Counted from the first letter of the stretch, positions 28,401-39,826 are shown. The stretch: DNA of 64,000 bases from Torymus aiolomorphi (GCA_036365515.1 CM070873.1:39563807-39627806), one strand, 5' to 3'. The notes: generated by a model not told the origin, from the letters alone. Numbers and translations are program-made.

Positions 28401-28673
28401 ATATAAAATGAACTAAAGCCAATGTTAATCTTTATGTAATTTTTTCAATGTGGATTTTCGCAGGTGCGACGAGTGCAAAAAATGCTATCACTTTACATGT
28501 CTTGATCCTCCAGTGAAGAAATCTCCAAAGAGACGAGGTTATTCTTGGCATTGTGCAGACTGCGATCCTAGTGTAAGTGCTTGGGGTACATTACTCTTTG
28601 AATAATTTTATAAAATGTATTTTATATATATGTGTGTATTCCCCATTTTCAGGCCTCGGAGCCGGAGAACTAG
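19474..28673 (+). CDS. PHD finger protein 14 (PHF14)
   Basis: Nuclear chromatin reader of the PHF14 family. Coding exons, all with GT-AG boundaries and agreeing phases: 19474-19516, 20535-20699, 20776-21027, 21175-21386, 21463-21617, 21880-22154, 22227-22682, 23035-23320, 26501-26825, 27424-27617, 27721-27859, 28036-28376, 28464-28572, 28653-28673. They total 2973 nt, or 990 residues. The N-terminus KKRRVKP...SSDDSDF resembles the vertebrate protein's start and is acidic. PHD1 begins at Cys127 (CCGCLGDRSDDVNEIVECDG). The extended PHD runs about 190-285 (CELCPN...MCHTYFHVTC). A coiled coil covers about 440-505. PHD3 begins at Cys572 (CGICRRSANQ) and PHD4 at Cys934 (CTVCSTIGTNQN). Proline runs precede PHD4 and follow PHD3. 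It is slightly longer than the vertebrate protein because of these linkers. Intron 8 (3.2 kb) hosts an antisense gene. The last coding exon has only six codons plus stop. Confidence 0.95.
19517..20534 (+). other. PHF14 intron 1
   Basis: Donor A|GTAAGT at 19517 and acceptor TTTTATAG at 20534. AT-rich, no recognised element. A 78-codon open frame at 19578-19814 is T-rich and lies wholly inside the intron. Confidence 0.85.
22778..22893. mobile_element. Short palindromic MITE-like element in PHF14 intron 7 (copy A)
   Basis: 116 bp palindrome beginning AATAGTATA and ending TATACTATT. Nearer the centre are CTTGGCC and GGCC, then a stem CCAGAGCACGTGT pairing with ACATGTGCTCTGG. A 114 bp element of the same plan, with the same ends and the shared CTTGGCCAGT, lies at 48041-48154. 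Confidence 0.65.
22887..22983. repeat. Hairpin-forming inverted repeat in PHF14 intron 7
   Basis: TATTTTTCACCATAC near 22889 pairs exactly with GTATGGTGAAAAATA near 22967. Inside it GAAATACCAC pairs with GTGGTACTTTC. The roughly 95 bp hairpin overlaps the right end of the adjacent palindromic element. No target duplication was identified. Confidence 0.7.
23689..23870. mobile_element. Cruciform repeat element, divergent copy in PHF14 intron 8
   Basis: CGGGAAAGTAGATTTTCGTC pairs with a segment ending AGAATCTCTTTCCCG. The inner hairpin is ACCCGAG CTTTG CTCGGGT. After the hairpin come GTCACACGAGATGAGAATC, a TCGTACAGCACTTTTTGATA stretch and GAGCACACGC. That order matches the right half of the element at 33114-33330, so I place it in the same family at greater distance. 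Confidence 0.6.
24076..24441 (-). CDS. MBF2-like small secreted protein
   Basis: A complete 121-residue frame. The first 23 residues (MSAHRLILLAIIAAILISQG + AEA) form a clear signal peptide with a hydrophobic core and small residues before the cleavage site. The mature part, with motifs GVRAPSDHML, SRITQVRLLDQ and a C-terminal TIDFVVEIYG, matches the MBF2 family of insects. That family was first described as a FTZ-F1 coactivator in silkworm but is often annotated as a secreted salivary peptide; the signal peptide here favours secretion. The sequence TTTTTCAACAG just upstream (24446-24456) is a good acceptor that joins AATCATG to a 5' noncoding exon at 25367 to about 25430, whose donor is G|GTGAGT. 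The 921 bp intron and the gene lie antisense inside PHF14 intron 8. There is a single coding exon. Confidence 0.85.
   Translation of the reverse strand: MSAHRLILLAIIAAILISQGAEAAGRPKDVIIGVRAPSDHMLQREFLKVPSKWLQVIKSRKTYMGDNFSRITQVRLLDQNKNGNGATATVAAGGPGSTYVTIDFKSVRGHTIDFVVEIYGR
25426..25460 (-). promoter_or_regulatory. TATA box and initiator of the MBF2-like gene
   Basis: On the minus strand TATAAAAACA (25460-25451) is followed about 31 bases later by TCAGTT (25431-25426), a canonical insect TATA-Inr spacing. The implied noncoding first exon runs to 25367 and ends at a consensus GTGAGT donor. The spacing, donor and acceptor agree with each other, so this is probably the promoter. Confidence 0.7.
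25461..26500 (+). other. Remainder of PHF14 intron 8, upstream of the nested gene
   Basis: No exon recognised. The intron ends at ATTTCCACAG|G (26500/26501), which starts the exon completing the third PHD finger (WQCSECD). Regulatory DNA for the nested antisense gene would be expected here but I cannot name a site. Confidence 0.7.
26826..27423 (+). other. PHF14 intron 9
   Basis: Donor AAG|GTGAGG at 26826 and acceptor TTGTACAG at 27423. AT-rich without recognised elements. Confidence 0.85.
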
Positions 28674-29745
28674 CACCAGTTGAACTGAAGTACATTGAGC
28701 ACACAAACAGAACTGTATAATTTTGTACATTGATCAAAGAGGAAAAAATGAATCGACTACGCGAAAAGTACGTCAAGTATACAAATCATGTAAGAAGATG
28801 AGAAAGTTGCTTTGACACAACTTCTCATTTCTCTCTCCTATAGTTCATGCAGATCGCGACCTTGTAATTATTGATTATGCATATTTTCGTCGCCACCGAC
28901 AGACTCGTCTCCATATAATAAATTGTGCGTATGGTTTTTTCGTAGTGACGCAATTTATTTCTTTTTGTAATTACATGATTTTTCTGCTCTTCAGTGGAAG
29001 AGAATCGTCATATAAAATCGTGGAACCAATCATGTTGAACTTAAAAATACACATCTGGTTTCTTCGTTTCTTGATAGTATTGTATTCGAAGATAGATATT
29101 TAAAATAAATCGTAGCCTTGCAAGGCGATTGTCACAAGATCTATTTATCCTCCTCGGTGATCATTCCTATAGATCCTTCGATTTAGTTTTAAAATGTGGT
29201 ATTTTTTTATAGTAAGTTTTAAGAAGAGTCTATAGATTTTAACTTATATTTTAACTAAGTGCATCTAATCTTTTTTATCGGATTGTGATATTTTCGAACA
29301 GTTAGAATATTTATTTTATTTGGCGTTTTATTTCACAAAACTGGTGTACAAGTTCTTATATTTTTTAATTTTTAGAAAAAAATGTATTTGTACATTTTTT
29401 TAGATATGGTTTGTAGTATAAAGGAGCTATAGATTCTTCTTAAATCTGCTATTTACGACTGCCGAAAGTGGAATTACCGAGAGATATTAAAAGAGAAATT
29501 TGTATATTTGGTTTATTGTGACTTAATTGCAAGGTATTTTTTTTTAATCGTAACTTAATTTATCATTGTGTTTTGGTAAATAACGTGTAATAATATTAAA
29601 TCAACGCGTAATATTCTCGTGCAAAATCAATGGCAGCAAGTGAATTGATTAATTTAGTCAAAAATGTGAAATAAATTTTATACATCATTTCTTAAGAATA
29701 AATTGTATTTTATGTGAATAAAATTATTCATTTGAAATAAATTTT
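28674..29745 (+). terminator. PHF14 3' UTR and poly(A) signals
   Basis: About 1.1 kb after the TAG stop at 28671-28673. AATAAA occurs at 28917-28922, a proximal candidate, and as a pair at 29717-29722 and 29736-29741, the likely distal end. The distal site is within about 100 bp of the end of the convergent MTFMT gene, so the two transcripts may overlap at their 3' ends. Confidence 0.65.
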
Positions 29746-29802
29746 TTTTTTTTAATTTTCTTTTTAGCCTCTTTTTTAATAAATATTTTACAATTATATA
29801 TT

Positions 29803-29808
29803 TTTATT
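29803..29808 (-). terminator. MTFMT poly(A) signal
   Basis: AATAAA on the minus strand, starting 28 bases after the TGA stop. It implies a very short 3' UTR that ends against the PHF14 3' end. Confidence 0.6.
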
Positions 29809-29835
29809 TACAAATGAAAAATATCAATTCTATTT

Positions 29836-31303
29836 TCAGTAAAATATACATGATCTTTCCTTTCGATTTAAAATGTAACCTGCACCAAAATCAGCAGCTG
29901 ATTGTGGTTTGCGTCCAGGAATCAACACTGTCTCTACAGAGATCCAACTATCTCCTCTACAAGAAATGTAAAGCTTTTTATTTCTCTTATTAAAAATGGC
30001 CAATCCTGAAAAAAAAATTTTAATTAAAAGATAATTTAGTTATTATCATTTTAAGTTAATTACTACATATAAAAACTTAATCTTATTTACCTGGTTCTTT
30101 TTTCTCAGGACAGTAAATTTTTGTATTTTCTGGAGCCACTTTAATACCAACAAGCTTAACAACCTGATCATTAAAATTGGCTCTGACTGGTTGAACTCCC
30201 GTTAATCCCCGTTGTAAATTATATACATTTTCAGCAGACATTTCATTCCATTTTATAAATGAAATTTCTACAGTTATCTTTGGAGCTGCAATGTTTCATT
30301 GAATGTAAAATGTAATAAATAAAAAAGTAAAATTTGAATTTATATATTTTTGTATACCATATGTAGCTTTTTCATCAACTTGAGGTGTTGCCGTATTCAG
30401 TACATCTGGTAACCTGGTCATTGTTTCAATTAAAAGATTAGCACCTAACTTAGCAAGCTTCTTATATAAATCAACATAAGTTTCATCAGGATGAATATCT
30501 ATAGAATCTTGTGCAATGACTGATCCAACATCAAACCTTGTTAAAAGTAAAAAATTATGAATACTTTTATTTAAATATATAATAAATTTGTATTCTTCTT
30601 GATACATACTTCTTTGGCATTATTTTCATAATTGATATTCCTGTTTGACTATCTCCATTCATCAAAGCATGACAAATAGGAGCAGCTCCTCGCCATTTTG
30701 GTAGCAAACTTCCATGTACATTAATCAATCCTCTAGAGTTAAAAATAGATATAAGTTGATAAATTATTTAGTAAATAATAATAAAATTTAATTATACAAC
30801 TTATCTGAAAGAGAATCTTACAGTGGAAATAAGTTAATAATTCGCGAAGGGATTAAATGTCCAAATGAAACAACCACACCAATTTCAAATTCATTCCGTT
30901 TGATTTTTGGTGGCCAACTATGTACAGTAATTTTGTGTTCCTTAGCATATTTTATCACAGCATTTTCTTCTCCTTTGTAAGCTGTAACAATTTCTAATCT
31001 TTGAAGCAGTCCCTTTTGCCTACTAAATAAAATTAGAAAAAAAAATTCGATTTGATTTGTCGTTAAACATTTTATGAATTTTAAAAATAATACTTACTAT
31101 TTATCATCTAAAGCTTGTAGACTTTCTAAGGCAAACTCATCGGTGCCAAAAAACAAAATATTCCATGATCCATTGTTCAAAGCATTGTGCAAGTAGTATT
31201 TACTTGTGAAACAATGAATTCGCTTATTTTGGAAATAACCAAGAATTTTTTCTCCTACTTTTATAAATGTGGATGAGCATTTCGAAAATATATACATCGA
31301 CAT
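29836..31303 (-). CDS. MTFMT: Mitochondrial methionyl-tRNA formyltransferase
   Basis: Formylates initiator Met-tRNA in mitochondria using 10-formyltetrahydrofolate. Coding exons in transcript order: 31303-31098, 31022-30822, 30732-30610, 30536-30358, 30285-30091, 30005-29836. They total 1074 nt, or 357 residues, and all phases agree. After a ~46-residue basic leader suited to mitochondrial import comes [19 protein letters not shown], the start of the formyltransferase domain. The catalytic segment [16 protein letters not shown] gives Asn140 and His142. Asp179 in [11 protein letters not shown] fits the third catalytic position. The C-terminal domain follows ([30 protein letters not shown]). 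An alternative start two codons in (MSM) cannot be excluded. It is convergent with PHF14. Confidence 0.93.
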
Positions 31304-31960
31304 AAAAAATATTTAGAAAATTGTACCGGTATTCGACAAAGAATTCTATATGGAGTAACCTAAATTTTACGAAACTGATAATACAACTAATGCCCGTAAA
31401 AAATTATTGAAATAATGATTTGTAAGTAAGAAAATGATTTTAAAGAGTAAAAATTGAGTTGATATTATACTTTTCATACATTGAGGACAAATATTTGAAA
31501 TAGTAATTTCAAATTAAAAAAAGATCGCAGAGTCAAAGACCACCATTTTTTATTTTTTTCGACTTTTTTTAGAGCGAGTCCACATGAGGCACAGGCCTGT
31601 GCTTTTGTGCTTTTGTGCTGTTATGAACTGCGTTCGCGTGAACGAGTAACGCAATATTTAGGGTCGTTCTACAATAATAGTTTAGAATTAAAATACTAAT
31701 TCCGAAATTAACATTAAATAAGAAACAGTTAAATAACAAATGTATTCCCATAAAGAATAATCTCTATAAAGATTCTAACAATGAAAAATTATTAATTGCA
31801 TTAATCAGATAAATAATCAACCCGTTCCGTAAATAAATGATAAGTGAATAATTTGCAATTACCCGAATAAGAATAAACAATTCAGAAACGTGATAAATAA
31901 TTAAATTAACAAGGGAAGCTCGCTCAGGGTGAAAAGCTCTTCTAAGAATCATTTATAGTT
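31304..31960. other. MTFMT upstream region and flanking AT-rich DNA
   Basis: Should contain the MTFMT promoter near 31304-31450, but no core motif stands out. A perfect 14 bp palindrome GCACAGGCCTGTGC lies near 31591. The left end of the following LTR-like block could fall anywhere in the last 250 bases. Confidence 0.45.
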
Positions 31961-33102
31961 CTGAGATTCTAGGAAACCCCAAGGTAACGTTTTGCTGCAA
32001 CGGCTATCAGGGCTCCCAAGGACAAGGGTACAGGGTAGTCGGAATCAACGATACCAGGAATCCATTAGCACCAATGGCCGCAAAACACAAACAACAACAA
32101 TTCCAGGAACCCATTAGCGAACAGGCTCAAGAGACAAACAATTCCCAGAACTATTGCACAGTGGAGCGCAACGGATGAAAAAACGCAAACAACAGTATAG
32201 CCTGTAGTCAAGGTCAAGGGAACAATCAGCTTGTTGCCTCACGGCAGCAGCGTAGCTGGCAGTCAAGGACAAGGTCGAAGGTCAAAACAACATGCGATCT
32301 CGCAGCAGGTCGATACCTGGAAAGAATTAGCGAAGAGGTAAACACTTCCGAGAGGTCCAAGGCACAAATACTTCCGAGAGCTGTTTACTCCTGAGTCACC
32401 CCCAAGACAGTTCACAATCAGCGGGGAAGGTCGCCTCAAGAGCAAGGCAACGGCCGAGTAGAGACAATCAATTCCCGGAATGATTGCGCAACGGAGCGCA
32501 ACGGCCAAGCAACCCAGCAACCAATCACGGACCAGCGGCGCCCACGTCGCTGAAGGAGGAGGTCCATCACCCGCTGATCATCACTCTCGACCCTGCTTTC
32601 TGATTTGGACCCCCTCCATCGCCGCTCTTCCTACCTAGGAGTGGGGAAGGCCTCTGAGGCAACCTGGCGCCCTACAGCCTCTACACTATTCTGCCTCCCA
32701 CTACCAACCTGAAGCTCCACCTATGACCCAGAATATAAATTGGGCCTCACCGCCTGCCTCGGGCAGTCGCTACCAAGCACATGATAAGCTTCGTAGTTTG
32801 TTTAATTGCACTAGTGTACGCGCCCTGATCACGTCACTGTGTCAGTTGCAATTACGCCGTTTGAATTGTATAGAGTCACGCTTTTAAGTCAATTTGTTTG
32901 TTAAAAGTAACAAGTTCTCGACTGATTCAATAAACATCAAGTTAAAGTTAATTCTCTCGAGTTCGAGTTTTATTTCAAATTTCCCCCGACTCCTTGCGCT
33001 TCAGCGCTTAATTGAACAAACGAATTCCACGTTCCGATTGGTCAACTTGGCGACCATTGCAGAAGCACCTTTCTGCTAAAAGACCCCGACTCGGGTCGTA
33101 AC
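31961..33102 (+). mobile_element. Probable solo LTR of a retrotransposon
   Basis: A GC-richer block with LTR layout: a repeat-rich U3-like part with related segments near 32138 and 32468 (AATTCCC..GAA..ATTGC and GGAGCGCAACGG). A TATA-like AATATAAATTGGG follows near 32733, then a start-like GGGCAGTCGCT about 30 bp later, an AATAAA at about 32928, and an end GGGTCGTAACA at 33102. No coding region or second copy is adjacent, hence a solo LTR. The 5' boundary and target duplication could not be found, so class and extent are provisional. Confidence 0.5.
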
Positions 33103-33113
33103 AGTGCCAAACG

Positions 33114-33330
33114 AAAATAGTACATTTCGATACTAGTGCGAGGATTTGATTTTCCCCTCGTGTGACTGTTTGCACCAGAGCGAAGCGAGGATGAAAAGGT
33201 CACACGAGGAGAAAATCAACTTCTCACACAAGTGTCGAACCGTATTTTTTGACACGACGTGCGAGAAGTGAGATTTTTGCACGCATCGTTTAACGCAGCG
33301 TGCGAGAAATCGAACTTCTCGCACGGAGTT
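33114..33330. mobile_element. Cruciform repeat element, copy 3 (opposite orientation)
   Basis: Begins AAAATAGTACATTTCGATAC, the reverse complement of the end of the 14110-14300 and 15213-15405 copies. The hairpin stem is GATTTTCCCCTCGTGTGAC pairing with GTCACACGAGGAGAAAATC, with an inner GAGCGAAGCGAG palindromic loop. It lies about 10 bp after the LTR-like end. Confidence 0.72.
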
Positions 33331-33392
33331 TCAAAAAAACTAGTTGTCTGACATCTAGCATACTCGTTAGGCTGCGTCTACATAAACGCTTT

Positions 33393-33861
33393 TAAGCGCG
33401 TTCGGCGCGCGTGTAGGTGTAACTGATACCGACAGACGGTAACCGGGTTTAAAATAAAACACTAGAAATAGCACTAGAGATATTACATTGTATAGCAATA
33501 AATTGTATAGCAATAATATTCATTGTAGTAGATTGGAGCAGATGGAGCAGATGTAAGGCCCGAATTCATAGTCGTAAGTGAGACGTGAGACACTGAGACG
33601 GACTCAAGTAAGGTTTGAATCCATGAATTAGTATATCTATATATAATGTACTTGAGTCCGTCTCACATCTCACTTACGACTATGAATTCGGGCCTAAATA
33701 TTTCAGATCACTTTCGAGCGCTCTTTTACAGGTTACGCCTGTGTAATATCTCTAGTGCTATTTCTAGCACTGTCTAGATACTGTCTAAAATACTGTTTTA
33801 TTTTAAACCCGGTTACCGTCTGTCGGTATCAGTTACACCTACACGCGTCCGTCCGCGCTTA
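33393..33861. mobile_element. Long-TIR element interrupted by a second MITE
   Basis: Outer inverted ends start TAAGCGCG. GTGTAGGTGTAACTGATACC on the left (33410 on) is mirrored by GGTATCAGTTACACCTACAC on the right, and complementarity continues through GGTAACCGGGTTTAAAATAAAA and CACTAGAAATAGCACTAGAG, about 75-100 bp in all. The right arm carries an extra CTGTCTAGATACTGTCTAAA. The interior holds a separate inserted element at 33557-33694. No coding capacity. Confidence 0.8.
33557..33694. mobile_element. Harbinger-like MITE with TAA target duplication
   Basis: 138 bp element with inverted ends GGCCCGAATTCATAGTCGTA and its complement; inverted similarity extends over about 50 bp. It is flanked on both sides by TAA (33554-33556 and 33695-33697). 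A 3 bp TAA/TTA duplication and GGSC-type ends are the signature of PIF/Harbinger transposition. The left arm has an internal duplication of eight bases (ACTGAGAC-like). It is inserted inside the older long-TIR element. Confidence 0.82.
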
Positions 33862-33912
33862 GGGACAATGTACGTAAGAGCCGTGTCGAGCTGGGGCCTG
33901 ATTCTAAATTTG

Positions 33913-34196
33913 TCTCGACGTCGAGACACACAAAACCGAGAACTATTTGTTTCGGCGAGTGCAACTCCGAGAACTATTTGTCTCGGCGAGTGCAACCCCG
34001 AGAACTATTTGTCTCGGCGAGTCCAACTCCGAGAACAATTTGTCTCTGCGAGTGCAACTCCGAGAACTATTTGTCTCGGCGAGTCCAACTCCGAGAACAA
34101 TTTGTCTCGGCGAGTGCAACTCCGAGAACTATTTGTCTCGGCGAGTGTGACTCCGAGAACTATTTGTCTCGGCGAGTGCAACTCCGAGACACAATA
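33913..34196. repeat. 31 bp minisatellite, about nine units
   Basis: CCGAGAAC or a variant occurs at exactly 31 bp steps: 33938, 33969, 34000, 34031, 34062, 34093, 34124, 34155, 34186. Unit: GGCGAGTGCAACTCCGAGAA + CTATTTGTCTC. Variants include AACAATTT for AACTATTT and GTCC for GTGC. The left edge is a perfect 18 bp palindrome TGTCTCGACGTCGAGACA at 33911-33928. Because 31 is not a multiple of three and the unit lacks plus-strand stops, all three forward frames are open, giving frames of 151, 67 and 79 codons. Confidence 0.95.
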
Positions 34197-34740
34197 CGAG
34201 TCGGCTTCGGGTTGTGACATACATACTTTTACAGCAAAAACTGTTAATCATCAATTCACGAAAGTCAAAACAAAGAAAGAGATAGCAAAGGAACTCATCA
34301 AATTAAAAAATCTAAAAAGATAAAGGTTTACTTATATTTAGTTAAAATGACAGCAGTTTGAAAATAACGTTGAAGAATAAAATTTCAAAGTCAGGATATT
34401 GTAACAAATTTTGAGCAAACCAGATGTAATTTTAATGCAATCGAAAAATAAAAAAATACGTGTCAAATAATTTTAAGAGGAGAATAGCATACTTAAATTC
34501 CAAAATGATCGGTTATTTAAGCGTAGTCGGGCTGTTAAATTTGAAATGGATTCGGTCGTATAGGTATGTAAATAAAAGTTCTCATATATTTATCAATCAT
34601 AATTTTATTAAAATAATACATGAATTGAAATGTCATTTTCAAAAATAAATAATAGTTTACTCATCTAAAATTAAAAAAAAAAAAAAGGAGAAACAAATGC
34701 AAATGAAATGGATGGATGGTGTAGAATGAAATAACTCGGC
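34197..34740. other. AT-rich DNA between minisatellite and the presumed 3' end of the CELF transcript
   Basis: No gene or repeat recognised. Includes an A-rich run of about 14 near 34674. Confidence 0.5.
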
Positions 34741-34750
34741 GATCATATTT

Positions 34751-34814
34751 TTTATTAATAGGAAATAATGTTTATTATACAGTGTACATATTTATTAACT
34801 TCATTTATTTTATT
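34751..34814 (-). terminator. Cluster of poly(A) signals on the minus strand
   Basis: AATAAA, read on the minus strand, occurs at 34751-34756, 34771-34776, 34791-34796, 34804-34809 and 34809-34814. Five within 64 bp at the point where the plus-strand pyrimidine bias stops make this the best candidate for the distal end of the long minus-strand transcript. AT-rich sequence produces such hexamers by chance. Confidence 0.4.
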
Positions 34815-35190
34815 TCTGTTATAAATTTTATATTAATAATTATATTATGTCCTGCCGAGCGACGAATGCCTTGATCAGTGTGCGCTTAGACTATAACAAT
34901 CTCCGTAAAAAGTATAGAAACTTCTGGTTTATCTCATTTTTTTCTCGTTTTAGACTTTTTATAATTCCTCCTCCCATTTCCTCCTTCTTTTGCTCTCTCC
35001 CGAGACACGGCGCGATTTTACATATCATACGCCGCGTCGCCGTCGCACTTATCGCGCAAAGGATATATACGTCGTATCGTCGCCAAAATGTGTCGCGCTG
35101 AAAACGGCATTATAATCGTTCGGCATACAAATAATAGTACTTGTTTTTTTTTCAAAGTTAAAGTAATTGGCGGTTCATTTTTTTTCTTCT

Positions 35191-35191
<1 letters not shown>

Positions 35192-35242
<51 letters not shown>

Positions 35243-35372
35243 TCCTCTTTTTCTCTCTTTTATCTCTCGCGTGCGCTCGTTCTCTCATTCTCTCTCTCTT
35301 TCTCTCCTTCGCTCGCTGAACCATCTCTTCTTATGTAGCTGCACCCTATCTTTCCCTGGTACCGATCGTCTC

Positions 35373-35437
<65 letters not shown>
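35192..35437. repeat. Two (TC)n tracts in a pyrimidine-rich stretch
   Basis: Pure CT/TC runs at about 35192-35237 and 35377-35437, separated by CT-rich sequence. On the minus strand they are GA tracts. The 148-codon open frame across them is low-complexity Ser/Leu. Confidence 0.95.
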
Positions 35438-35442
<5 letters not shown>

Positions 35443-35930
35443 TTCTCTACCACCCGCTCCCGCGAAAAATACATCACCCTAGGGTTAGTGTCCGTTATCA
35501 TTATTTATATAATATGCGTTTACAATATAAATAATGTTTATTAATATTATCTAAAATGATTACCGTTTGCTTGCAGCTTCCTTTCTTAATCGCACGCTCT
35601 CTCATAATTTTCTCTGCTCTAATGATAAACTATATAGATTCTCCCGAATGTGTTAGCCTTTTTTTTATGTGTGTTTATGTACGTGCGTTTGATCGCTAAA
35701 TGTATCTGCAGATAAGAGCTCTTAGTGTAATTAAGATACGTCGTACAGAGAATTTCTTTTGGGCTCGGTATTGTTTCTTTTTTTTTATTGTTATTCCAAA
35801 CCAGAGACTTGCGCTTCTCTCGCTTTACTTTCAAAGATACGCATCTGCATATTTCTTTTTGTGTTTAGCCCCGTGAGTGTATATGCATTTAGGAATCATC
35901 GATCGTCCTACACGAAATAAACCGCCATAA

Positions 35931-35933
<3 letters not shown>

Positions 35934-35966
<33 letters not shown>
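35934..35966. repeat. (GT)n microsatellite
   Basis: About 16 uninterrupted GT units; CA repeats on the minus strand. Confidence 0.95.
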
Positions 35967-35967
<1 letters not shown>

Positions 35968-36829
35968 CGAGACTCCTCGCTCTATTAAAATGATTTCTTT
36001 TTGTAGTTTTTCCCCCTGTACAACGCGCAAATTGCAGTAGAGTTAATAATTCGTCTTTCTTTTTCTCCCTCTCTCTCTTTCTCTCCTTCTTCCCTTTCGT
36101 TCTCTCTCTTGCATTATTCTTTCGCTACACCGTCATCATCACCGTTATCATCTTTTGATCGCAAGTCATCGCGACAGCGCGTGTTGATATTCGAGCAACG
36201 CATATTATGTATTATTCACAGGACTCCGTTGCCTCCCAATAATAATAATATCGCAGCGCAGTGTGCAGTATCTCTTTTTTTGCCTTTTCGCTTATACTTT
36301 ATACTTTTTTACTTTATTTTTTAATCATTTTTTATATTCTCCTTAATTCTTGCTTTAAATGTATAATAATCTAGCCAGCTAACGTAAGTTACCTTGTCAA
36401 GTGATGCAGTTTTGTCTCCTCGCTCGAGAAAAGCACACGAGAGCTCTCTCTCGCGCGCGCTTTATCGTGCGTTTCTCGCATCATATACGTGCACATCTGG
36501 GACGCGCGACACATCTCGCTGCTGCCGTCGTGTCGATAACTTATAGTCGATAATATAACCATAAATATATAAGTATAGTAATTTTCTTATACTTTATCCT
36601 CTTAACTATTTTATTCATTTTTTTTCTTACAATAATCATCGCGTTGAATAATGATTAGCAATGATAATAATAATAATTGTCATAATAATATAATTAATAA
36701 TAATAACGTTTTTGCGTGTATATATAATACTCCACCATACGACGCTTCCCCTCCGTTACATAATAGTATGCCGCTCACGCTCGGAACATGTCCTTTTCGA
36801 GACCTCCTGATTCTCTTTCCATCCTTAAA

Positions 36830-36832
<3 letters not shown>

Positions 36833-36894
<62 letters not shown>
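36833..36894. repeat. (TC)n microsatellite
   Basis: About 30 TC units, followed by CCGCAC. GA repeat on the minus strand. Confidence 0.95.
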
Positions 36895-36896
<2 letters not shown>

Positions 36897-37177
36897 GCAC
36901 TTAATTCCTCGAAGAAATAGGTATATATTTCAACGACAAAGGGAAAACTAGAAGTTCGCAATGTCGTCTTCTCCTGTTACGCGGCGCCTCAATTATCTAA
37001 GTACTCTGTTTTTTTTTTTATTAAAAATAATAGTTAATATATAAATGGCATGGATCGCTCGCTATTCTTCATTCTTATTTCACGCCACCCCATTGCGACA
37101 ATAATAGTTCCAGGATTCCTTCGTTTATTTTCGACATCACGGCGCGAGTCACGCACGTACTTATACGTCCTGTATTT

Positions 37178-37468
<291 letters not shown>

Positions 37469-38530
37469 CAAACGTGTCTAAACTTATTTTTTGCGTTCTG
37501 CGAGATTGCTGCGAAATCGAGAAAATTTCGTTGATCGTTTACTGTATTATACTTTTGCGTTGACACTTGTATCAACGAATCAAAATTCTGAAAAAGAGCC
37601 TTCATCGAGTCAACAACATTTTTTACAATCTCTTTCGCAGCACAATTTTGTCAACTCAATAAAAATTAGCAACGAAACTTTCTCGATCCACGCGCGAAGC
37701 ATATAAAATATCGTGCCTTGAAAAGATATCACCTTCTCATCTGTCTGTATAATAATTGAAAAAGGCAACGCAAAAAACGCTTTTTCTCGTACTTTCGTCA
37801 TACCGTCGCGTGCTATCACTTCCACCGCCCACCGTACTGATATGCTAAGAGCTCATCCCGACTCTGTTCCAACACGCAAAGCTTTGATCTGTGACGGTTG
37901 TGGATTCACCTGTCATTGGTTTTTACGAAAAGTTGCGATATAATTTGTGCAGTTCGCAGGTGTAAAAATGTCAGAATGCACGTTCAGAAATATTTACGTG
38001 GACGTGAATTTTTATAGAAAAAATTTTAGTAACCGTTTGATCAACCATTGAAATCCGTAGCGTCACTCCATTCCCCGTTCAAAAAATCACATGCCCCAAA
38101 GACCACAAACCGTGCTCCTCGCCTAAAACTGCGCCCTTCCTATATAGCCCCCGGTTTACCCTAATTTTACTTATATAATTCATTTACTTCTCGGTAGATA
38201 TAATATATAATATATTTGTTCGCGTTACCTCTCAGTAAGGATATAATTTTTTTTAATATAATCCTCAATCAATGAAACCTTAATCTTCTCTTCTCGTGGC
38301 TTCTCTTTCCTCATCAAGCTCTCTATCCAAGATTAATACTGTTGTACTTAGAATAAATGAGTGTGTATATACAATATATAATCGCTCGCAATCCTAACTC
38401 AATTCGCGCTCATTGCGTAATCCGCGGTATTGTGCGACTCGTGATGCCGATCGAGCGCCAAGCTCTCACAAACCGATATAATTACTTACGTTTATAATAC
38501 AAAATTAAGTATCAATGTCGTCGAGTTTTA

Positions 38531-38532
38531 CA

Positions 38533-38569
<37 letters not shown>

Positions 38570-38570
38570 G
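38531..38570. repeat. (AAT)n microsatellite
   Basis: About 13 ATA/AAT trinucleotide units. Confidence 0.92.
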
Positions 38571-39004
38571 TCTGTTCTGTTGCACTTCGCAGAGTATTGC
38601 ACCATTAGAGTATATTATATTATGAGTATGATAAAGCGATATAATATGACGATGTGTGTATGTGTGTGTAGGTCGGAAATGATAATACAGGAGCAACGTG
38701 TATTGCAATATCGTCCCACACACGCAGCGCGCGATTCTCTTTATTCCCTTCAGTATCTTATCCACATTTTTATATAGGTTTAAGTAGCAATACACTCAAA
38801 TGAACAATTAACTCCTTTCTAAAGTCTCAATAAATACGCTTTTTTATATCGCCTATACAATATCGACTCTCTCCCTCTTCTTAAATGAATAATCTAAATG
38901 TACAAACCATATCGCAAATAATCGTCGGATCCATTTTTTTTTTATAATTTCAATATATACTCAACGAATTTTTCTTTTTTTAGTTCTCTCTGTCAACGAT
39001 ACTC

Positions 39005-39068
39005 GTGCGAGTGTGTGTATGCGTGTGTGCGTGTGTGCGTGTGTGTGCGCGCGTGTGTGTGTTGTGTG

Positions 39069-39101
<33 letters not shown>

Positions 39102-39102
39102 C
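39005..39102. repeat. Imperfect (TG)n with CG interruptions
   Basis: TG-rich tract with regularly spaced GCG/GCGCG interruptions. Encodes only low-complexity Cys/Val frames. Confidence 0.9.
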
Positions 39103-39419
39103 TCCTTCCTTTATTGTAATACCGGAAGTCGAGAACGAAAGTCTGCGCCTCGTCCGTAGGTGCTTTGATTATACTACGCAACATGTGTCCGCCCCCGAGC
39201 GTCCCGTTATGATACCTTTATATTATATAGAGACAAAAAGAACAAAGAAAATCCCAAAGAGCCGCAAAATTTGAACTGAATGTCAGACGCCCAAGGCCGT
39301 AGGATGAAAAAATGCTTCTTATCTTTTCTTACTCTTCTTTTTCATTTTCTTATTGTATGCCACGCCCAAAATTAACGATAAAACTGATTGGAATTTATTT
39401 ACTTATTTATATCTTGCTT

Positions 39420-39423
<4 letters not shown>

Positions 39424-39451
<28 letters not shown>
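39424..39451. repeat. (TC)n microsatellite
   Basis: About 14 TC units ahead of GCACTCATTC. Confidence 0.9.
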
Positions 39452-39454
<3 letters not shown>

Positions 39455-39773
39455 CTCATTCTTTCTCTCAAAGGCTACAAGAGGATCATCACCGCTACTT
39501 TTCCGCTCCCCATTTTCGCTCTCGCTTTCTCTTACCGCAACGCTCATATCTCTAGACTTTAATATATATTTTTCTGTATGTATATGTATATATTTATATA
39601 TTTATATTTATATATATGTAAAAATATACAGGTCAGATTATAGTCGTACGATCAGTTTTTTGTTGTATTATTATTTTAAAAATTCTAGACCCGCGAAATG
39701 ATGCGCTGCGCGCGCGCATCTCTCTGTCTCTGTCACGCGCGCGTATGAGCGGATTATATTCTTCATCGTGTGT

Positions 39774-39776
39774 ATG

Positions 39777-39810
<34 letters not shown>

Positions 39811-39826
39811 AGTTATGGTATATATA